From: an uncultured Oscillibacter sp.
GTDB taxonomy: Bacteria; Bacillota; Clostridia; Oscillospirales; Oscillospiraceae
Assembly: GCA_900770295.1 (NCBI GenBank)
Contig: CAAGJQ010000146.1
Location: 1 to 62,213, forward strand
DNA: 62,213 bases
Reading direction: 5' to 3'
Position 1 is the first letter of the stretch. Each line of letters begins with the position of its first letter. Both the position numbers and the translations under genes were made by a program. Positions 23,493 through 32,800 of this stretch are shown piece after piece. The notes under the pieces are model-generated. The model saw only the letters and a list, made by a program, of their open reading frames with translations, had not been told where the DNA came from and did not search any database.

Positions 23493-24443
23493 TTACGTAG
23501 CGTCTCCGTGGCCGGCCCTCTGGGCGATGACCGCCAGAATGATGATGCCGCCGGTGATGATGTTCTGCATGTAGCTGGGCATCTGGAGAATGGTCAGGCC
23601 GTTGGCCAGGATGCCCAGGATGGCGGCGCCCACCAGAGTGCCCACCGCGTTGGGAATGCCCTTCCGGGATACGGTGCAGCCGATAAATACCGCCGCGTAG
23701 GACTGGAGGAAGTAGCCGTCACCGGCGGTGGTGTTGGCGGAGCCCACCCGGGAGGCGATCAGCATCCCGGTGACACAGGCCATGACCGCGCAGAGGGCGA
23801 AGGCGATGGTCTTGTACTTCCGCACCCGGATACCGGCGATCTTGGCCGTCTCCTCGCTTCCGCCGATGGCATAGAACTTCCGGCCCAGGGTGGTGTGTTC
23901 CAGCAAAAACCAGAACAGCACCACAAACACCACCATCAGAATGGACAGCAGGGGAATGCGGCCCAGCTTAGCGGTGCCCAGGAAGGAAAAGCTCCTGGGG
24001 ATGCCCTCGAAGATGGTGGCGCCGCCGGAGAGGCGGTAGATGACGCCGGAGAGGACGGTGCTCATGCCCAGGGTGGTGATGAAGGACAGCACCCGGAACC
24101 GGGCCACGATCCAGCCGTTCAGCAGGCCGATGAGGAAACTGACGGCAATGGGAACGAGGAAGCACACTGTCATGGGCAGTCCCTTTACCGCCAGCAATGC
24201 GGCCATGACGCCGCCGAGGGAGGCCATGCTGCCCACGGAGAGGTCGAACTCGTTGACGCTCATGACCAGGGTGGTGCCCAGGGAGATCAGTACCAGCAGG
24301 GAGATCTGCCGGGTGATGTTGATGAAATTCGTCAGGGTGCAGAACTTGTCGGGCCGGATCAGGCTGAAGGCCAGCACGATGACCGCCAGCGCCAGAACAG
24401 TGCCGTAGGTCTGTAAAATTTTTTTCGGAGCGGACCGGTTCAT
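23493..24443 (-). CDS. Ribose-type ABC transporter permease (operon 2)
   Basis: A 316-residue RbsC-like membrane protein with eight to ten hydrophobic segments. The family motif VNEFDLSVGSMASLGGVMAALLA lies in the first third, and GGSEETAKIAGIRVRKYKTIAFALCAVMA in the second half. The ATG at 24443 overlaps the ATPase stop (ATGA) and follows AGGAGG; the upstream in-frame start would lie inside the ATPase gene. It works with the ATPase and binding protein encoded just upstream. Confidence 0.9.
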   Translation of the reverse strand: MNRSAPKKILQTYGTVLALAVIVLAFSLIRPDKFCTLTNFINITRQISLLVLISLGTTLVMSVNEFDLSVGSMASLGGVMAALLAVKGLPMTVCFLVPIAVSFLIGLLNGWIVARFRVLSFITTLGMSTVLSGVIYRLSGGATIFEGIPRSFSFLGTAKLGRIPLLSILMVVFVVLFWFLLEHTTLGRKFYAIGGSEETAKIAGIRVRKYKTIAFALCAVMACVTGMLIASRVGSANTTAGDGYFLQSYAAVFIGCTVSRKGIPNAVGTLVGAAILGILANGLTILQMPSYMQNIITGGIIILAVIAQRAGHGDAT

Positions 24444-25939
24444 AGCTGCGCCTCCTTTTCCTGATGTTCGTAGCAGCAGGCCAGCACCTGCCGGGCGGTC
24501 AAATCCCGGTTCTTCCAGCACACGGTGGTGCGGCCCCGGGCCATGACCAGAATGTTGTCCGCCACCTCCAGCAGCTCCTTGAGGTCAGAGGAGACATACA
24601 GCACCCCGGCGCCCTCGTCCGCTTTCCGCCGGAGGAGATGGTGGATGTCGCTCCGGGTGGCCACGTCCACCGCCTGCGTGGGCTCATCGCAGAGGAAGAT
24701 ACGGGGAGCAGTCATCAGCGCCCGGGCGAAAACCGCCTTCTGCTGGTTGCCGCCGGAGAGCTCCAGCATCCGCTGGTTCGGACTTGCCAATTTGATGTGG
24801 AGGCCCTCGATCTGTTCCGCCGCGGCGCTGTTTCCGGCTTTCGTCCGCAGGACGCCGCGGCGGGAGAAGGTGTCGATGCTGGAGAGCAGGATGTTGTCCC
24901 GGACGCTGAGGGTTCCGATCATGGCCTTGCCCCGGCGGTCCTCAGAAATGAGGACCATACCGCTGCGGATGGCTTCCTCCGGCGTCAGGCCGGGACGCTC
25001 TTTGCCGTCCAGCAGGACGGCGCCTGCTGACAGGGCGCGGCAGCCGAAGATACACTCCAAAAGCTCCGTCCGGCCGCTGCCGCCCAGGCCGAACAGGCCC
25101 AGAATCTCACCGCTGTGGAGAGACAGGCTGCCCTGCTTCACCCGGCCGTCCCGGGAAGCGAGGTCTTTTACTTCCAGCAGAACCGGACCGAAGGTCTCCC
25201 GGCGGCAGACAGGCTCCACCGCTGTCTGCTCCGTCATTTTGGCGATCAGATGCTCCCGGGTGACGCTGGCGGTGGGGACGGTGTCCACCAGCCGCCCGTT
25301 GCGGAGCACAGTCACCCGGTCGGTCAGGAGAAAAATCTCATCCAGCCGGTGGGTCACATACAGAATGGAGGTCCCCTTTTGCCGCAGGTCCCGCAGCAAT
25401 TTGAAGAGGCGTCCCGCCTCCTGATCCGTCAGACTGGCGGTGGGCTCGTCCAGGATCAGCAGGCGGCAGTCGGTCATCATTGCCCGGACGATCTCCAGCT
25501 CCGTCCGCTGGGGCGGGGACAGCTCCGCCGCCGTCTTTTTCAGGTCCAGATCAATGCCCAGATCCTCCATGGTCTGCCGCACCCGGCGCTCCATGGCGGC
25601 CCAGTCCACCCGGCCAAGCCGGGTGGGGTACTCCAGACCTAAGTAACAGTTTTCAATGCCGTTGAAGGTGGGGATCAGGGTCCGGTCCTGGTGGATGACC
25701 CGGATGCCCAGTGCCCGGCTGTCCGCCGGGCTGGAGATGGTCACCGGCTCCCCGTTCCACAAAAGGCGGCCCTCCCGGAGCTGGTAGACGCCGGTCAGCA
25801 GCTTGATAAGGGTGGATTTTCCGGCGCCGTTCTCCCCCACCAGACCGTGGATCTCCCCGGCATCCAGCTGGAAATCGATGTCCCGCAGGGCGTAGATACC
25901 GTTGAACTCCTTGCTGACGTGTTCTGTTTGCAGCAGCAT
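24440..25939 (-). CDS. Ribose-type ABC transporter ATPase, two fused NBDs (operon 2)
   Basis: A 499-residue RbsA/MglA-class tandem ATPase. The first domain has GENGAGKST, then LSPPQRTELEIVRAM as a diverged signature and LLILDEPTASL. The second has GLGGSGRTEL in place of a standard P-loop, ELSGGNQQK and FLCDEPTQAVD. The altered second P-loop is usual in this class. AAAGGAGG precedes the start. It powers import through the permease encoded next. Confidence 0.92.
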   Translation of the reverse strand: MLLQTEHVSKEFNGIYALRDIDFQLDAGEIHGLVGENGAGKSTLIKLLTGVYQLREGRLLWNGEPVTISSPADSRALGIRVIHQDRTLIPTFNGIENCYLGLEYPTRLGRVDWAAMERRVRQTMEDLGIDLDLKKTAAELSPPQRTELEIVRAMMTDCRLLILDEPTASLTDQEAGRLFKLLRDLRQKGTSILYVTHRLDEIFLLTDRVTVLRNGRLVDTVPTASVTREHLIAKMTEQTAVEPVCRRETFGPVLLEVKDLASRDGRVKQGSLSLHSGEILGLFGLGGSGRTELLECIFGCRALSAGAVLLDGKERPGLTPEEAIRSGMVLISEDRRGKAMIGTLSVRDNILLSSIDTFSRRGVLRTKAGNSAAAEQIEGLHIKLASPNQRMLELSGGNQQKAVFARALMTAPRIFLCDEPTQAVDVATRSDIHHLLRRKADEGAGVLYVSSDLKELLEVADNILVMARGRTTVCWKNRDLTARQVLACCYEHQEKEAQL

Positions 25940-25972
25940 GGCGGGCCTCCTTTCGCAGATGATGGGGTTTGA

Positions 25973-26965
25973 TTACTTGATGAAATCAGCCGCGTTGTCA
26001 GCGGTGATGAGGGTGGCCTCGGCGTACATCTCGCCGGTCTCGATGGTCTCACCGGTGAACAGCATGCCCATCTGCTCCACCACGATGTCCACCATGCCCT
26101 GGAAGTTCTGGGCCACGGTGGCCTTCAGGTTGGTACCCTCCTGGATGAGGGAGACGGCCTGTTCGTTGCCGTCCACGCCGACGATGATGATCTCGTCCCG
26201 GCCGGCCTCCTGGCAGGCCTGGGTGGCGCCGATGGCGGGCTCATCCCAGCTGCAGAGGATGGCGGTGATGGAACCCTTGTCGGGATTGGCCAGCAGCAAG
26301 TTCTGGACGATGTCCTGGGCGTCGTTGATGGGCTGCTCGGCGGGGACGTGCTGCTCGGTGATGAGGGTCAGCTTGTCGTTGGCGGCGATCAGCTCGTCGA
26401 AGGCCTCACAGCGCTTCACCACGCCGGGATGGGGCCGGTGGGTCAGGGTGATGACGGTGCCCTCGCCGCCCATCAGGTCATTGAAGAGGTAGCCGGCGAT
26501 CAGCTCGCCCATCTGGTGGTTGTCGCTGGTGGCGTTGACCTGCATGCCGTCGATGAAGCCGCTGTCCACGCCGAAGACGGGGATGCCGGCGTCCATGGCC
26601 TCACGGAGCTGGTTTTCCAGCTGGGTGGGGTCGGCGCTGACCAGGACGATGGCGTCGGTGCCGGAGGCGGTGACGTCCTCGATGCGGCTTGCCAGCTCCG
26701 CGAAGTCGTTGGCGGTGTCGATAACGTTGACCTCGGCGCCCTGGGCGGTCAGGTCGTTTTCCAGGTAGCCCACCATCTGGTTGGTGGTGACGGAGGCCAT
26801 GTAGGGGGTCATGACGGACACGGTCTTTCCGGCGAAGGGGCTGGAAGCCTCTTCCTCACCGGCGGGCTCCTGGGAGGTCTGGGTGGTTTGAGAAGACGTG
26901 CCGCCGCAGGCGGCCAGGGACAGGACCAGCATCACGGCGGTCAGCAGAGACAAAAACTTTTTCAT
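25973..26965 (-). CDS. Ribose-type substrate-binding lipoprotein (operon 2)
   Basis: A 330-residue exported binding protein. The signal peptide ends LSLAAC with Cys20 as lipidation site; a Ser/Thr/Glu-rich linker follows. The mature domain begins KTVSVMTPYMASVTTNQMVGYLENDL and contains TDAIVLVSADPTQLENQL and VGVDGNEQAVSLIQEGTNLKATVAQN. AAGGAGG precedes the start. It is first in a four-gene operon with ATPase, permease and FGGY kinase, so a free monosaccharide is the likely ligand. It is not closely similar to the binding protein of operon 1. Confidence 0.92.
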   Translation of the reverse strand: MKKFLSLLTAVMLVLSLAACGGTSSQTTQTSQEPAGEEEASSPFAGKTVSVMTPYMASVTTNQMVGYLENDLTAQGAEVNVIDTANDFAELASRIEDVTASGTDAIVLVSADPTQLENQLREAMDAGIPVFGVDSGFIDGMQVNATSDNHQMGELIAGYLFNDLMGGEGTVITLTHRPHPGVVKRCEAFDELIAANDKLTLITEQHVPAEQPINDAQDIVQNLLLANPDKGSITAILCSWDEPAIGATQACQEAGRDEIIIVGVDGNEQAVSLIQEGTNLKATVAQNFQGMVDIVVEQMGMLFTGETIETGEMYAEATLITADNAADFIK

Positions 26966-27064
26966 TTCAGGTTCCTCCTTATATGCTTGATGGATTGCTT
27001 GATTTCAGACGCCCGGTCCGCTTACGCCTCCCGTACCGCGTCGAGCTTGCCTTTGGCACGCTTA

Positions 27065-27088
27065 AACTTTCTGAAAATTCAGAAAGTT
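27065..27088. promoter_or_regulatory. Perfect palindrome upstream of transport operon 2
   Basis: Two 11-base arms, AACTTTCTGAA and TTCAGAAAGTT, are separated by AA. It lies 100 bases before the binding-protein start on the minus strand and is a likely operator. No regulator gene adjoins and I could not fit a clear -10/-35. Confidence 0.5.
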
Positions 27089-27100
27089 CATTGATTGAAC

Positions 27101-27131
27101 ATGCAAGACAACCCTGACGGTTTTCTTGCAT
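27101..27131 (-). terminator. Hairpin after trpA
   Basis: ATGCAAGA-C-AACC pairs with GGTT-T-TCTTGCAT around a 5-nt loop, 30 bases past the trpA stop. The minus strand lacks a U-run after it, so it is a weak or factor-assisted terminator at best. Confidence 0.45.
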
Positions 27132-27161
27132 ACATTCTTTCCCTCCGAATCTCTAAGCCGG

Positions 27162-27944
27162 TTAGGATTCACAGGAAAGCACAGCTTTCTTCATCTGCTT
27201 TACATAGTCCGCCACATAGGGGACGGCCTCCCGGCCATACTTGGCGATGAGCTTGACGATGGCGCTGCCCACGATGGCGCCGTCGGAGAGGGCGGCCATC
27301 TTTTTCGCCTGCTCCGGCGTGGAGATACCGAAGCCCACGGCGCAGGGACAGCTGCTGCTTGCCCGGATGAGCTGTACCATGGCGCCGATGTCGGTGGTGA
27401 TCTCGCTGCGGACGCCGGTGACGCCCAGGGAGGACACCACGTAGATAAATCCGCTGGCCTCCTTTGCCACCATGGCGATGCGGTCCTCGGAGGTGGGGGC
27501 CACCATGGAGATCAGGTCCACGCCGTACCGCTTGCAGATGGGGTCGAACTCGTCCTTTTCCTCGTAGGGGATGTCCGGCAGAATCAGGCCGTCGATGCCG
27601 AGACCAGCGCAGGTGGAGATGAATTTCTCCGCACCGTAGGAGAACACCACGTTGGCGTAGGTCATGAACACCATGGGGATGGTGACGTCCTTCCGCAGGT
27701 CCCGCACCAGATCGAAGATCTTGTCGGTGGTGGTCCCGGCGGACAGGGCCCGCACATTGGCGGACTGGATGACGGGGCCCTCGGCGGTGGGATCGGAGAA
27801 GGGGATGCCCAGCTCGATGAGGTCAGCCCCCGCCTCCGCCATGGCGCGGACGATCCTGGCGGTGGTCTCCAGGTCCGGGTCGCCGCAGGTGACGAATGGA
27901 ATGAATGCCTTGCCGTTCGCAAAGGCCTTTGCGATATTACTCAT
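27162..27944 (-). CDS. trpA: Tryptophan synthase alpha subunit
   Basis: A 260-residue TIM-barrel protein that cleaves indole-3-glycerol phosphate to indole and glyceraldehyde-3-phosphate. PFVTCGDPDLETT, the catalytic glutamate in ADLIELGIPFSDPTAEGPVIQ, the catalytic aspartate in GIDGLILPDIPYEE, and the phosphate loop GFGISTPEQA are all in place. The start overlaps the trpB end by 8 bases and follows GGGGAGG. Length is normal. It forms the alpha-beta complex with TrpB. No other trp genes are in the window. Confidence 0.97.
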   Translation of the reverse strand: MSNIAKAFANGKAFIPFVTCGDPDLETTARIVRAMAEAGADLIELGIPFSDPTAEGPVIQSANVRALSAGTTTDKIFDLVRDLRKDVTIPMVFMTYANVVFSYGAEKFISTCAGLGIDGLILPDIPYEEKDEFDPICKRYGVDLISMVAPTSEDRIAMVAKEASGFIYVVSSLGVTGVRSEITTDIGAMVQLIRASSSCPCAVGFGISTPEQAKKMAALSDGAIVGSAIVKLIAKYGREAVPYVADYVKQMKKAVLSCES

Positions 27945-29127
27945 GAAGATCCTCCCCTCTGTAACGGGCGATGGCCGCGCAGTCCTTGTCGCCGCGGCCG
28001 GAGATGTTGACGACGATGATCTGGTCTTTCCTCATGGTGGGGGCCAGCTTTCTGGCGTAGGCCAGCGCGTGGGCGGATTCGATGGCGGGGATGATGCCCT
28101 CCATACGGCTGAGATACTCGAAGGCCTCCACGGCCTCGTCATCGGTGATGGGCACATATTCCGCCCGGCCGATGTCATGGAGATGGGCGTGCTCCGGGCC
28201 GATGCCGGGATAGTCCAGACCGGCGGAAATGGAGTACACCGGAGCGATCTGACCGAACTGGTCCTGGCAGAAGTAGCTCTTCATGCCGTGGAAGATGCCC
28301 AGACGGCCGGTGGCGATGGTGGCGGCGGTCTCGAAGGTGTCTACGCCCCGTCCGGCGGCCTCGCAGCCGATGAGCCGGACGGAGGGATCGCCGATGAAGT
28401 GGTAGAAGGCGCCGATGGCGTTGGAGCCGCCGCCCACGCAGGCGATGACGGCGTCGGGGAGTTTTCCCTCCTTCTCCATGAGCTGTTCCTTGATTTCTTT
28501 TGAAATCACAGCCTGGAAATCCCGGACGATGGTGGGGAACGGATGGGGGCCCATGACGGAGCCCAGGCAGTAGTGGGTGTCGGCGATGCGGTTGGTCCAC
28601 TCCCGGAAGGCGGCGGAGCAGGCGTCCTTCAGCGTGCCGGTGCCGGTGGTGACGGGGATGACCTCGGCACCCAGCAGCCGCATCTTGTAGACGTTCAGCG
28701 CCTGGCGCTTCGTGTCCTCCTCACCCATGAACACCACGCACTCCATGCCCATCAGAGCGGCGGCGGTGGCGGTGGCCACGCCGTGCTGTCCGGCGCCGGT
28801 CTCGGCGATGAGGCGGGTCTTGCCCATCTTCTTCGCCAGCAGCGCCTGGCCCAGGACGTTGTTGATCTTGTGGGCGCCGGTGTGGTTCAGGTCCTCCCGC
28901 TTCAGGTAGACCTTGGCGCCGCCCAGGTCCTCCGTGACCTTGGCCGCGTAGTAGAGGCGGCTGGGCCGGCCCGCGTAGTCATTCAGCAGTTGCGTCAGTT
29001 CCGCCTGAAAGGCGGGATCGCTCTTGTAGCGGTCGTAGGCCGCCTCCAGCTCAATGACGGCGTTCATCAGCGTCTCAGGGATGTACTGACCGCCGTGGAT
29101 GCCAAATCTTCCCTTTGGATTCGTCAT
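27937..29127 (-). CDS. trpB: Tryptophan synthase beta subunit
   Basis: A 396-residue PLP enzyme that condenses indole with serine. The Schiff-base lysine is in LNHTGAHKINNVLGQ, AETGAGQHGVATATAA binds the substrate carboxylate and CVGGGSNAIGAF binds the PLP phosphate. The ATG at 29127 follows AGGAGG; an upstream in-frame start would fall inside the T-box leader. Expression is governed by the T-box, so it should rise when charged tRNA-Trp falls. Confidence 0.97.
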   Translation of the reverse strand: MTNPKGRFGIHGGQYIPETLMNAVIELEAAYDRYKSDPAFQAELTQLLNDYAGRPSRLYYAAKVTEDLGGAKVYLKREDLNHTGAHKINNVLGQALLAKKMGKTRLIAETGAGQHGVATATAAALMGMECVVFMGEEDTKRQALNVYKMRLLGAEVIPVTTGTGTLKDACSAAFREWTNRIADTHYCLGSVMGPHPFPTIVRDFQAVISKEIKEQLMEKEGKLPDAVIACVGGGSNAIGAFYHFIGDPSVRLIGCEAAGRGVDTFETAATIATGRLGIFHGMKSYFCQDQFGQIAPVYSISAGLDYPGIGPEHAHLHDIGRAEYVPITDDEAVEAFEYLSRMEGIIPAIESAHALAYARKLAPTMRKDQIIVVNISGRGDKDCAAIARYRGEDLHE

Positions 29128-29201
29128 GTTTTCTGCCTCCTGTTCGTATCTATGAAAGCTCATGGGGTGTTGTATGGCGTTTGCCGCCGCTTTCGGAGAA
29201 T

Positions 29202-29490
29202 AAAAAAACGCCCCTGATGAGAAGATTCTCATCAAGGACGGTAACTATAAAACCGCGGTGCCACCTTGTTTCACAGCCGTAGCTGCACGCTCAGCAGAGT
29301 ACCAACATACTCCCGGCCGGATAACGTCTGCCTTCGACGTCGCAAGCTACTGGCGGAACCCCGCGTTTGCCGCGCCCTCAGTGACCCATTGTGACCATCT
29401 GCATCTCGGCCCGGATCCCAGCACCCCGGACTCTCTGCACGCGCACGGTGGCCTTTACTTTCACCTCAGCGGTTTGGAAATTTTTAATTG
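29202..29490 (-). promoter_or_regulatory. T-box riboswitch controlling trpBA
   Basis: On the minus strand the leader carries the T-box core AAGGTGGCACCGCGGTT (29251-29267 complement), followed by a terminator with stem CCTTGATGAGAA/TTCTCATCAGGGG and a U-run at 29202-29208. Upstream is a long stem I region containing AGAGAG and two UGG triplets (complement of about 29385-29400), one of which should be the tryptophan specifier. Uncharged tRNA-Trp would favour the antiterminator and allow trpBA transcription. Confidence 0.92.
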
Positions 29491-29495
29491 TTCTT

Positions 29496-29524
29496 ATCAT
29501 AGACGCATTGAAATAAAAAGTCAA
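29496..29524 (-). promoter_or_regulatory. Sigma-A promoter of the T-box/trpBA transcript
   Basis: TTGACT (29519-29524 complement) is 17 bases from TATGAT (29496-29501 complement), just before the T-box leader. Confidence 0.85.
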
Positions 29525-29836
29525 GCAAAAAAATGGAGCATGGCGCGCCGAAGATCCATAAACATATCAATCCCGACTGCGCTGATCTGTTGTCACAAAC
29601 CCTGAGAGATATTTCGCCAGCTGCTCGGCCCATTCTGAATGATATCGCCCATGGGAAACTGCATATCCGGATCGACGGTCTGATGATCAGTATCCTTATC
29701 CAAAAAATGGCGGCCACACCAAAGCCGCTATTGGATTTTTCCAAATATTATGATAAAGTTACAAATGCGTACAAATGTGGAACTCCATCACGATGTGATC
29801 GACGATCCACAATGGTTGGAAAAGGAGATGAACGCC
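29525..29836 (+). promoter_or_regulatory. Upstream region and promoter of the giant surface-protein gene
   Basis: No convincing gene: a plus-strand frame from 29533 has no ribosome site and no recognisable domain. A candidate promoter is TTGGAT (29731-29736), 17 bases, TAAAGT (29754-29759). A hairpin AATGGCGGC/GCCGCTATT lies at about 29706-29732. Confidence 0.45.
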
Positions 29837-32800
29837 ATGAAACGATTGCTCAGTCTGTTTTTTGCCGTGATTCTGCTGTTTTCTGTCGTGCCGCTGAATG
29901 TATTCGCGGCCGAGGAGCTGACAGTGGAAACGGAAACTGCAGACCCTGTTGACCTGCCGGTCGAGGAAGAATCGGAAGTCCCGGTCCTTCTGGCCAGCGG
30001 CGACGTCACGCTGACAGGCACGATTCAGCTTCCCGACGGAGGTACTGCCCCGTCAAAGACATATTTCACTGTTTCCTACGAAACAGAAGATGCTTCGGAT
30101 TATTTCCGCGGTTATTTTGCGGCCGGCGCGACAAGCGCGAGTTGGTCGATCACCCTTCCCGCGGATTCTGTAGTCAAATATTTGATCATTCATATTTCCG
30201 AACCGCATTTGCTCGGGGTTTTGGGGAACTACCGCTACCTCTCGGGCGGATTTGTGGCGGGCGGAAGCGGTTCCCTGTCCATGACCGCCTCCGAGCTTGC
30301 AGAATCCGATCTCGATCTGACCCTGACCCCCGGCACTCCCGTGCAGATCGACGTTTCTCTGCCTGATGGATATGAAGTCACAGGCGACGAGGTCTCTGTT
30401 GAAGCATCTGTACAAATCGAGGATGGCGGTAAGCGGACAACTTATTGGGGTTCTGGGTGGTTTGATGTCGGACAGACCGAGACCACCTGCTATATCATGC
30501 TTCCGGTCAGCGATACGATGGTGATCCGGAGAATTACTCTGGAAGTTTATGACGCGGATGGTCTGCTCCCTGAGCTGTACTATCAGGAGGATGGCACCTG
30601 GAGCTCGGAATACGCCACCCTGGAATTCTCCCAGGACGAGGTTCGCCATCTCAGTGCGACACTGCAGGCCAGCTCCTTGATCACCGGCACCATATCCCTG
30701 CCAGAGGGAGCGGAATTGAACGGCCAGACCGTGGGATGCATTGTTGAAGCGACCACGGAGGACTCGGATTCGTATCACAGCGACTATCTGATTTTATCCG
30801 CTGACAGCGCCACCGCCGCATTCACCATCAATGTGCCGGTTGCAGCGGATCAATATGTGCTCTCTCTCCAGTGTTACGACGTGGAAGGCACCAATCTTCT
30901 GAGCTTTGCCTATTATGTGGAGCCGGGCGTCATGTCCACCGACGGGGATGACGCCGCATGGGTCAAGAACGCAACCAGCGGCCACGAGCTTTCCGCGATG
31001 ATAGGCGAGTCCCTGAGCGGCACGCTGTCCTTCGCTGAAGGCAGTGCGTTCACGCTGGCAGAGGATTCCGATTATGCGTATGTCCGGATTATCGCGACCT
31101 CCAAAACGGACAGAACGGTGTATTCCACCTCTGTGAGCGTTACAACGCCCGATACTTATCAATGGACCCTGACCGTGCCGGACGATTCGAAGGGTTATAC
31201 GCTCCGCGTCTATGTGCCCGGAGACGCGTTTGAAACCTCCAACATCTGTTCAGATGTGCATCTTTACTATGGCGCGGACGGCTCGCTGGGCAGCGAGGCC
31301 AATGCCGCAGCGGTCAACGCCGGCGATGTGCTCGATCTTGTGATCCCGCTGCAGACGATCATCCCGCTGACGATCTCCTGTCCGGAAGGGGCCTGGATCA
31401 AAAACGGTTCGGTCCAGATTAACATCTCGGCCGGACCCGTGGGCGCCTCTTCCACCAGCTGCTCCTCCTCTTTTGAAATTTCCGATCCCACGCAGCCGGT
31501 GAATGCGGAGCTCCCTGTCCCGAACGATGGCGACTACTGGATCCGAGTGAGCCTCTATCCGATCACCGATGAGAAGACCGGCGTCCAGGCGGAGACCAAC
31601 CTGAAAACAAGGACCACTCTGTACTGGAACGCGTCGGGATGGGTCAGTGACAGTAATCTGGCCACCGGTGTTCCAACGGACGGTACCCCGCGGACGCTGA
31701 CCCTTCCCCTGGCTGACGAAATTCCGCTTCAGGTCGTGCTGGAAGAGGGCACGATTCTGGAAGGCGACTATAATCTGTGGATCTATCTCATCAATGAGAA
31801 CGGCAGCGGCCGTTCCTACGACTTTGCCATTCACGGTGAAACCGGGAACACGACGCTGCTGGACGACACGATCTGGTACACGGGCGCAGGCAGCGCGTTT
31901 AAAGTGTACTTCCGTATCAGCCGCGTCGACACCGGGCTGCACGATACCAACGTTCAGACAGGCGAGTACTTGTTTCTGAAGGAAGACGGATCGTTCACCT
32001 CGAGCCAGAGTGAAGCCTGCTCCTTCCCGCTGGAAACGCTGAAAAGCGGCCTGACGCTGACGCTGCCGAAGGAGCGCACGCTCTCCGGCCAGTTCATTTT
32101 GCCGGACTCGTATGTCTCCGATAGCGCGGAGCACGAGTTCTGCGTCTGCCTGAGCACCTCATCCAGCACCAAATACGAGTACTTCTACGCCCAGCCCGAC
32201 GGCACCTTCCGCATCGTGCTTCCGGTTTCGGAGTACAACGGTCTGTACACGGCCACCTTCTCGCCGTGCGAAAATCTGGAAGGTGTGATCACGGAGGAAA
32301 TCGTGTATGCGGACGCGGACGGTGAGCCGATCCCGCTGGATCTCACAAAGTCGAATGACATCACGGACGTTGCGATCGCGCTCCGCGGGGGTGCGATCAT
32401 GAGCGGCACGATGATCCTGCCCGATGACCTGACCTATGAGCAGAATGCCTATGTGAGCGCCGGTCTCTACGTTCAGCCCGTTGACAGCGACAGTACCTAC
32501 TATGCATCGGAGATCAGTATGGACTTCGAAACCGCAGGCAGCGGCGGGCAGGAGATTCCCTTCTCCCTCTCTGTTCCGACGGACATCGGCTCCTTCCGGC
32601 TCCGGTATACCGTCTCCGGCGAGAATACCAACCTGCTGAAGGATACGTTCTATGTCACGGCGGACGGCGGATATACCACGAATGCCGATGACGCGGGCAT
32701 CTTCACGCTGGACACCGCGCCCACTCAGATCACCGCGCCGACCGGCACGCTTGTCTCCCTCCAGCTGAAGCTCCCCAGCGGCGCCGAAAAGGGAAGCTAC

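Noticed and set aside
23472..24416. Plus-strand frame opposite the operon 2 permease (314 residues)
   Set aside because: His/Gly/Asp-rich low-complexity translation typical of the complement of a membrane-protein gene.
29533..29952. Plus-strand frame of 139 residues upstream of the giant gene
   Set aside because: Starts without a ribosome site, overlaps the real gene start in another frame and shows no family pattern.
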